DNA of 6,437 nucleotides, taken from positions 1-6,437 of the forward strand of contig JAJXVQ010000064.1 of NCBI GenBank assembly GCA_021782065.1. Reading direction: 5' to 3'. This stretch comes from Pseudomonadota bacterium. Its GTDB lineage: Bacteria; Pseudomonadota; Gammaproteobacteria; UBA1113. This document shows, piece by piece, positions 1 to 3,879 of the stretch; position 1 is the stretch's first letter; every line of letters begins with the position of its first letter. The notes beneath the pieces were generated by a model. The model worked only from the letters and a program-made list of their open reading frames with translations, was not told the origin of the DNA and did not search any database. Made by a program: the position numbers and the translations under genes.

Positions 1-36
1 GGTATAGAAGGGGCCCAGAAAGCTACACTCAGGTTA
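1..36 (+). ncRNA. ssrS: Possible 3' end of 6S RNA (partial, tentative)
   Basis: In many gammaproteobacteria the 6S RNA gene ssrS, whose RNA binds and sequesters sigma70 RNA polymerase, lies directly upstream of ygfA and is co-transcribed with it. The bases before ygfA here contain a GGT..AGAAGGG segment, then GC, then CACTCAGG. These loosely resemble the order of blocks at the 3' end of E. coli 6S RNA (GGTTCAAGGG, then GGC, then CATCTCGG). Only the last few dozen bases would be inside the window, so the closing stem with the 5' end cannot be checked. The call rests mainly on known gene order and a weak by-eye likeness. It could equally be ordinary leader sequence. Confidence 0.25.
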
Positions 37-54
37 AATGTGAAGAGCATCGCC

Positions 55-633
55 ATGTCAAATGATAAAAAAAATTTACGCCTAGAATTTCGCGCCAAAC
101 GCAAGGCAGTAACGGCCGAGCAACGGGATATCACCAGTCAGGCACTGGTACAGCAAATCTGCACGCAAGATTGGTTTAAGCACAAACATTCTTTTGCGCT
201 GTATTGCGCGATGCCTGCCGAAATAGACACCCAGCCTTTAATCACAGCGCTATGGCAGCACCAAAAAAGGTGCTATCTGCCTAGGATCACGGCAGATGAT
301 GTGCTGGTATTTGCCCAGTACAACCCAGATACCGCCTTAATTCCCAATCGTTTCGGCATTCCTGAGCCCGTTGCAGCTGCACCGCACTGCGCTATCAGCG
401 ATCTAGACATTATATTTATCCCCCTAGTTGCTTTTGATGAGGAAGGACGTCCGTTAGGTATGGGCGCGGGCTATTATGATAAAACGCTTGCCGGTCTGCG
501 TATACAAAAAACACGGTCGCTGTTAGTGGGGTTGGCTTATGAATTACAAAAAGCAAGCCATATTCCTCAGGATGCATGGGACATAAATTTAGACATGGTA
601 GTGACTGAGCAAGCTGTGCATATATATTCATAG
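55..633 (+). CDS. ygfA: 5-formyltetrahydrofolate cyclo-ligase (YgfA/Fau, MTHFS family)
   Basis: A 192-residue cytosolic enzyme that converts 5-formyltetrahydrofolate to 5,10-methenyltetrahydrofolate with ATP hydrolysis, returning this storage folate to the one-carbon pool. The length is close to the roughly 180-200 residues usual for the family. Visible motifs are an Arg/Lys-rich N-terminal helix with RLEFRAKRKAV, FGIPEP at about 100-105, the hallmark glycine loop GMGAGYYDK at 135-143 that binds ATP/phosphate, VGLAYE at 158-163 and the C-terminal D-MVVTE block at about 180-185. A GTG at 40 is in frame and would add five residues (MKSIA). I prefer ATG 55 because a GAAGAG purine run sits 7 nt upstream of it and the family usually begins shortly before the basic helix. 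No promoter is visible in the 54 nt upstream, so transcription probably comes from beyond the left edge. The gene is convergent with tdh; between them lies the repeat element at 640-800. Confidence 0.93.
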   Translation: MSNDKKNLRLEFRAKRKAVTAEQRDITSQALVQQICTQDWFKHKHSFALYCAMPAEIDTQPLITALWQHQKRCYLPRITADDVLVFAQYNPDTALIPNRFGIPEPVAAAPHCAISDLDIIFIPLVAFDEEGRPLGMGAGYYDKTLAGLRIQKTRSLLVGLAYELQKASHIPQDAWDINLDMVVTEQAVHIYS

Positions 634-639
634 CATAAA

Positions 640-677
640 CAACAAAGCCTAAGAATCAAATGCGAAGAATGTATACT
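640..677. repeat. Direct repeat copy 1 (38 nt), partial tandem unit
   Basis: This copy begins CAACAAAGCCTAAG and ends GTATACT. It is repeated at 765-800 with identical sequence except for an extra AT inside it (669-670 region), so the copies are 38 and 36 nt with starts 125 nt apart. It starts seven bases after the ygfA stop codon. It matches the right end of the palindromic element that follows, so it looks like the remnant of a preceding, truncated unit of the same element in tandem. No coding potential is seen. Confidence 0.9.
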
Positions 678-799
678 CACAGCAGTTGATTTTTAGGCGA
701 GGCGCCCAGCCCTCGAGCACCAGGAATGTAGTACTCTACATGACTGGTGCGAGATGGGTGCAGGCAACAAAGCCTAAGAATCAAATGCGAAGAGTATAC
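671..799. repeat. Nested imperfect palindrome, about 129 nt (MITE- or REP-like element)
   Basis: Almost the whole segment can fold on itself. The paired arms, from outside in, are 671-678 with 792-799 (8 bp, GTATACTC/GAGTATAC), 682-684 with 786-788, 686-698 with 772-784 (13 bp, one G-T pair), 702-708 with 755-761 (7 bp, one G-T), 712-714 with 751-753, 717-723 with 744-750 (7 bp) and 726-731 with 736-741 (6 bp, closing a TACT loop). Tandem G-A mismatches at 724-725/742-743 separate the last two arms. That is about 51 base pairs. It lies between two convergent genes, where it could serve as a bidirectional transcription end, although neither strand has a good T-tract. Non-autonomous miniature transposons and REP/BIME elements have this kind of architecture, but no transposase or second complete copy is in the window, so the family is not identified. 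Confidence 0.8.
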
Positions 800-800
800 T
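765..800. repeat. Direct repeat copy 2 (36 nt), right arm of the palindrome
   Basis: Second copy of the 640-677 repeat, lacking the 2-nt AT insertion. It forms the right-hand arm of the 671-799 palindrome. Its last two bases (799-800) are also the last two bases of the tdh stop codon read on the minus strand, so the repeat abuts and slightly enters the tdh reading frame. Confidence 0.9.
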
Positions 801-1821
801 ACCAGTTTAAAATAACTTTACCAGCCTGGCCCGATTGCAACACCTTAAAGGCTTCATCAAAATCTTCCATTGCAAATTGATGGGTAATAATGGGACTTAC
901 GTCTAAACCATCGCGTAGTAAAGAAGACATCTTATACCAAGTTTCAAACATCTCGCGGCCATAAATACCTTTGATGAAAAGGCTTTTAAATATGACCTGA
1001 CTCCAATCGATTGCCTGCTCTCCTGGAATAATGCCCAATAAAGCAATGCGTCCGCCGTGATTCATAGTGACTAGCATTTGTTGTAAGGCCTGAATTTTTC
1101 CCGACATTTCTAAGCCTACATCAAAACCTTCCACAATCTTCAATTCTGTCATTACATCTTTTAACGATTCCTTTTCAATATGCACAGCACGGGTAGCACC
1201 CATTTTTTCGGCCAAAGCTAAGCGATATGGATCTACATCTGTGATTACCACATTGCGTGCGCCTACTCTTAAAGCGATACGAATCGCCATTAACCCAATG
1301 GGACCTGCGCCAGTAATCAACACATCTTCCCCGACTAAATCAAAAGAAAGTGTCGTATGTACTGCATTGCCCAAGGGATCTAAAATAGCCCCTATGTCAT
1401 CATTAATATAGGGTGACAATTTAAAAACATTGCTTGCGGGCATACTGAGATATTCTGCAAAAGCTCCGGGACGATTTACTCCTAACCCCAAAGTATTGCG
1501 ACACAAATGTCGGCGCCCAGCGCGGCAATTACGACAATGTCCGCAGGTAATATGCCCTTCGACTGATACGCGATCGCCAACGGCAATGCCACTGACTTCA
1601 CTGCCTATGGCTTCTACTATACCCATGCACTCATGACCTACCGCCATAGGCACTGGAATGGTTTTTTGTGCCCATTCGTTCCAGGAATAAATCTGCAGAT
1701 CGGTACCGCAAATCGCTGCTTTTTTGACTTTGATTAAAACATCATTAGGGCCATATTCCGGTACAGCGATATCTTGTAACCACAAGCCGCGTTCTTTTTT
1801 TGCTTTGACTAATGCTTTCAT
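799..1821 (-). CDS. tdh: L-threonine 3-dehydrogenase (zinc-dependent, NAD+)
   Basis: A 340-residue cytosolic medium-chain dehydrogenase that oxidises L-threonine to 2-amino-3-ketobutyrate with NAD+, the first step of threonine breakdown to glycine and acetyl-CoA. All expected ligands are present at E. coli numbering: Cys38 (in ICGTD), His63 and Glu64 (GHE) for the catalytic zinc; Cys93, Cys96, Cys99 and Cys107 for the structural zinc; and His90 near the active site. The Rossmann loop GAGPIG lies at 171-176, with acidic Asp195 at the end of the second strand as expected for NAD+. The length matches E. coli Tdh (341), except that the protein ends at Trp340 where E. coli has one more Asp; the stop codon falls at the edge of the adjacent repeat. 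The ATG overlaps the kbl stop by four bases (ATGA), implying translational coupling. No strong separate Shine-Dalgarno is seen. Confidence 0.97.
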   Translation of the reverse strand: MKALVKAKKERGLWLQDIAVPEYGPNDVLIKVKKAAICGTDLQIYSWNEWAQKTIPVPMAVGHECMGIVEAIGSEVSGIAVGDRVSVEGHITCGHCRNCRAGRRHLCRNTLGLGVNRPGAFAEYLSMPASNVFKLSPYINDDIGAILDPLGNAVHTTLSFDLVGEDVLITGAGPIGLMAIRIALRVGARNVVITDVDPYRLALAEKMGATRAVHIEKESLKDVMTELKIVEGFDVGLEMSGKIQALQQMLVTMNHGGRIALLGIIPGEQAIDWSQVIFKSLFIKGIYGREMFETWYKMSSLLRDGLDVSPIITHQFAMEDFDEAFKVLQSGQAGKVILNW

Positions 1822-3008
1822 ACTATACCCATCTTTTTACCTACATGACTGAATGCCGCCACCGCTTTATCTATGTGCTGTGCCGTATGTGCTGCCGATA
1901 ATTGCACGCGTATACGCGCTTTATTTTGTGGTACCACCGGATAAGAAAAAGCGATCACATAAATCCCTTCTTCTAATAGTCCTTCGGCCATACGTGCGGC
2001 TATTTTGGCATCGTATAACATCACAGGTACAATGGGATGAACTCCAGGGACTATCTCAAAACCTGCGGTCTTCATCCCTTGCCTAAATCGGTTTGTATTT
2101 GTTTGCAACTGTTGCCGTAAATGCGCTTCGTGCGTTAATAGATCCAATACTTCTAGCGAAGTCGCCACAATCATCGGTGCTAAGCTATTGGAAAATAAAT
2201 AAGGTCTAGAGCGATTGCGTAACCAATCTACTACTTCCTTGCGCGCACTGGTATAACCACCAGAAGCACCACCCAAAGCTTTGCCTAAAGTGCCCGTAAT
2301 GATGTCCACTCGTCCCATCACCTCGCAATACTCATGTGTACCGCGGCCATTTTCACCCATGAAACCCACCGCATGTGAATCATCTACCATCACCCAGGCA
2401 TCATAACGATCCGCTAAATCGCAGATCGCCTTTAAATTAGCGATGATACCATCCATAGAAAAAACGCCATCTGTGGCAATTAAGCGAAATCTACAATTTT
2501 GCGCCTGTTTTAATTGCGCTTCTAGATCATCCATATTATTATTTTCATAACGAAAGCGTTTTGCCTTACAAAGACGTATACCATCGATGATGCTGGCATG
2601 ATTCAAAGCATCGCTGATTACAGCATCTTCTTCGCCCAGTAAAGTTTCAAACAAACCGCCGTTGGCATCAAAACAAGAAGAATACAAAATGGTATCTTCC
2701 ATTCCTAAGAATTTGGAAATTTTTTCTTCTAGTTGTTTGTGTATGGTTTGTGTACCACAAATAAAACGCACCGAGCTTAAACCATAACCATATTGCTGCA
2801 ACGCCGTTTGCGCGGCTTTAATTAAGCGCGGATTATCCGCTAAGCCCAAATAATTGTTGGCGCAAAAATTAATAACTTCTTGCCCCGTATTGATTTTAAT
2901 TTCGGCATCTTGTGGCGTTTGAATAACGCGTTCGGCTTTATACAAACCTGCTTCTTTTAGGGCGCTAAGCTCAGCGCGTAAATGTTCAATCAGTGCTTTT
3001 TTTTCCAT
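1818..3008 (-). CDS. kbl: 2-amino-3-ketobutyrate CoA ligase (glycine C-acetyltransferase)
   Basis: A 396-residue PLP enzyme of the alpha-oxoamine synthase family (E. coli Kbl 398). It cleaves 2-amino-3-ketobutyrate, the product of Tdh, with CoA to give glycine and acetyl-CoA. Visible landmarks are [12 protein letters not shown] at about 46-57, SCFDANGG at 111-118 and DALNHAS around His137 (cofactor stacking). The PLP-binding MVDDSHAVG lies at 207-215 (Asp209, His212), and the Schiff-base lysine Lys243 in [13 protein letters not shown] matches E. coli Lys244. [12 protein letters not shown] is near the C terminus. The frame stays open upstream to 3098, but those 30 residues do not resemble the family and cover the promoter, so the start is ATG 3008. 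Its Shine-Dalgarno is weak (a GTGGA run about 11 nt upstream). It is first in the operon and overlaps tdh by 4 bp. Tdh and Kbl are known to act in sequence on an unstable intermediate, which fits the coupling. Confidence 0.97.
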   Translation of the reverse strand: MEKKALIEHLRAELSALKEAGLYKAERVIQTPQDAEIKINTGQEVINFCANNYLGLADNPRLIKAAQTALQQYGYGLSSVRFICGTQTIHKQLEEKISKFLGMEDTILYSSCFDANGGLFETLLGEEDAVISDALNHASIIDGIRLCKAKRFRYENNNMDDLEAQLKQAQNCRFRLIATDGVFSMDGIIANLKAICDLADRYDAWVMVDDSHAVGFMGENGRGTHEYCEVMGRVDIITGTLGKALGGASGGYTSARKEVVDWLRNRSRPYLFSNSLAPMIVATSLEVLDLLTHEAHLRQQLQTNTNRFRQGMKTAGFEIVPGVHPIVPVMLYDAKIAARMAEGLLEEGIYVIAFSYPVVPQNKARIRVQLSAAHTAQHIDKAVAAFSHVGKKMGIV

Positions 3009-3020
3009 TGGTTTAGATAT

Positions 3021-3038
3021 CCACAACATAAACTGTGG
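3021..3038. promoter_or_regulatory. Dyad CCACA-N8-TGTGG at the predicted kbl transcription start
   Basis: Two 5-bp arms (3021-3025 and 3034-3038) separated by 8 bp lie just downstream of the kbl -10 box and include the predicted start point near 3036. This is the size and position of a repressor operator. No specific regulator can be named, and short dyads of this size also arise by chance. Confidence 0.25.
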
Positions 3039-3042
3039 CGCG

Positions 3043-3051
3043 ATTATAGCA
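3043..3051 (-). promoter_or_regulatory. Extended -10 sigma70 promoter of kbl-tdh
   Basis: On the minus strand the sequence reads TGC followed by a perfect TATAAT (hexamer at 3048-3043), an extended -10 element. No good -35 hexamer lies 16-18 bp upstream, as is common for extended -10 promoters; a TTGACC occurs too far away, at about 28 bp. Transcription would begin near 3036, leaving a leader of about 28 nt before the kbl ATG at 3008. This also supports the shorter kbl start over the longer open frame. Confidence 0.7.
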
Positions 3052-3074
3052 TATCGAAGGCACCGATCTAGGAT

Positions 3075-3099
3075 ATGGTCAAACCATGAAGTGGTCAAA
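3075..3099. promoter_or_regulatory. Possible operator: paired TGGTCAAA repeats and an ATGGT/ACCAT dyad
   Basis: TGGTCAAA occurs twice in direct orientation (3076-3083 and 3092-3099), 16 bp apart. The first copy is part of a perfect ATGGT-CAA-ACCAT dyad (3075-3087). It lies about 27 bp upstream of the kbl -10 box, roughly at -40 to -65, which is an activator-site position for a promoter with no -35. It is also upstream of the divergent promoter at 3155. The regulator is unknown and chance is not excluded. Confidence 0.3.
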
Positions 3100-3154
3100 A
3101 TAAGAACTATTTATGTTTGCTTCGTATTTACCGCTTTTTCTATCAATATTTGCA

Positions 3155-3184
3155 TTGACATGCCTGCCCTAGCTACTTTATGCT
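3155..3184 (+). promoter_or_regulatory. Sigma70 promoter of the Lys/Ala-rich protein gene
   Basis: A perfect -35 TTGACA (3155-3160) is followed after 18 bp by TATGCT (3179-3184), a 4/6 match to the -10 consensus; a second TATGCT overlaps at 3184-3189. The predicted start is near 3191, giving a leader of about 62 nt. It points away from the kbl promoter, so the 245-nt gap is a divergent promoter region. Confidence 0.6.
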
Positions 3185-3195
3185 ATGCTTTGTCT

Positions 3196-3222
3196 GGCCT
3201 GCCCTTCAGTGGGAAACAGGCC
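3196..3222 (+). other. Leader hairpin in the 5' untranslated region
   Basis: GGCCTG (3196-3201) pairs perfectly with CAGGCC (3217-3222), and the stem continues inside with CCC (3202-3204) against GGG (3211-3213) across an AAA bulge, closing a TTCAGT loop. It would sit within a few nucleotides of the predicted 5' end of the mRNA. An alternative pairing of AGTGG (3208-3212) with CCACT (3236-3240) competes with it and would end next to the Shine-Dalgarno. It may protect the mRNA 5' end or tune translation. It does not match a riboswitch class that I recognise. Confidence 0.45.
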
Positions 3223-3253
3223 GTGCCCGCATTAACCACTAGAGGATACCAGT

Positions 3254-3817
3254 ATGGACCACAATATAGATGATTTAGAGAATGAATTGAAAAGAGCTGA
3301 ATTAGAGCTAGCGCAAATTGAACATGAAATGTTGCAACAAATTGCTGAGGCAGAAGCCAATGCCAAAGCCGATTTGGAAAAAGCAGTTGCTAAAGCTTAT
3401 GCCGATGGCATGAAAAAAGCCTTAAATGAGCTAGAAGAACCTCTGCAAAAACAACGTAAAGCTTTGGCTGCCGCTGTAGCCGCTGCTGAAAAAGCTGCTA
3501 AAAAAGTAGTCAAAGTACCGGCCGTGAAGAAAGCTCCAGCTGCGAAAAAAGCTGCTGCAGCCAAAAAGCCAGCCGCTGTAAAGAAAGCCGCTCCTAATAA
3601 AGCAGCACACGCGGCGGCAAAGGCCCCTGCAGCTGTTAAAAAGCAGCCTGTAATGCCTGTTGCACCAGTGGGTAGCTTGCATGAAAAGCGCCTGGGTATA
3701 CTAGAACGTGAATTTAACCCTATTAAATCTGCGCGCAATAACGCTGCTTTAGAAGATAATGCCGTTAAAGATTTTGCCAGTTTAGATGAAATCTTGAACA
3801 AAGGCGATTGGTCTTAA
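3254..3817 (+). CDS. Coiled-coil protein with histone H1/AlgP-like Lys-Ala-Pro tail, function unknown
   Basis: A 187-residue soluble protein with no signal peptide or membrane segment; I do not recognise a named family. Residues 1 to about 75 are charged and helical, with a heptad pattern (Leu8, Leu12, Ala15, Leu19, Ile22, Met26), so an acidic-then-mixed coiled coil that probably oligomerises. Residues 78-130 are low-complexity Ala/Lys/Pro. KK pairs recur exactly every six residues (92-93, 98-99, 104-105, 110-111) and again at 129-130, each after an AAV/AAA-type run. Residues 131-187 form a non-repetitive, more acidic tail (EREFNPIKSARNN ... DEILNKGDWS). The basic repeats resemble AlgP of Pseudomonas and bacterial H1-like proteins, suggesting nucleic-acid binding, but this is inference from composition. 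The start is supported by AGAGGA at 3241-3246, 7 nt before ATG 3254. It has its own promoter and terminator, so it is monocistronic. Confidence 0.85.
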   Translation: MDHNIDDLENELKRAELELAQIEHEMLQQIAEAEANAKADLEKAVAKAYADGMKKALNELEEPLQKQRKALAAAVAAAEKAAKKVVKVPAVKKAPAAKKAAAAKKPAAVKKAAPNKAAHAAAKAPAAVKKQPVMPVAPVGSLHEKRLGILEREFNPIKSARNNAALEDNAVKDFASLDEILNKGDWS

Positions 3818-3831
3818 GATCGCCGGTTTAG

Positions 3832-3860
3832 AAGGGCGGTTCGTGAACCGCCCTTTTTTT
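3832..3860 (+). terminator. Intrinsic terminator of the Lys/Ala-rich protein gene
   Basis: A perfect 10-bp stem (3832-3841 with 3846-3855, G+C-rich in the middle) closes a CGTG loop, and seven T residues run from 3854 to 3860. It starts 15 nt after the stop codon at 3817. Read on the minus strand it follows the end of the convergent glutamate dehydrogenase frame (stop at 3880) and lacks a proper T-run after the stem, so it should work mainly for plus-strand transcription and at best weakly for the other gene. Confidence 0.95.
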
Positions 3861-3879
3861 AATGGTCAGCCCCCAAAAT

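Noticed and set aside
640..800. CRISPR array or toxin-antitoxin locus in the repeat region
   Set aside because: There are only two repeat copies, with one 87-nt interval that is itself palindromic and part of the element. There are no cas genes and no small paired open frames.
686..880. Plus-strand 64-residue open frame
   Set aside because: It runs through the palindromic repeat and then antisense into the well-supported tdh gene; composition and context give no sign of coding.
3009..3098. Upstream 30-residue extension of Kbl
   Set aside because: The extra residues do not resemble Kbl N termini, and the strong -10 box at 3043-3048 lies inside them, so most transcripts would not contain that start.
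3091..3273. Plus-strand 60-residue open frame with a GTG start and hydrophobic middle
   Set aside because: It spans the divergent promoters and leader hairpin, runs into the start of the next gene in another frame, and has no ribosome-binding site. It looks like a chance frame.
3397..3801. Antisense frames (134 and 83 residues) opposite the Lys/Ala-rich gene
   Set aside because: Long antisense frames are expected opposite low-complexity Ala/Lys codons. The sense gene has a clear promoter, ribosome-binding site and terminator.
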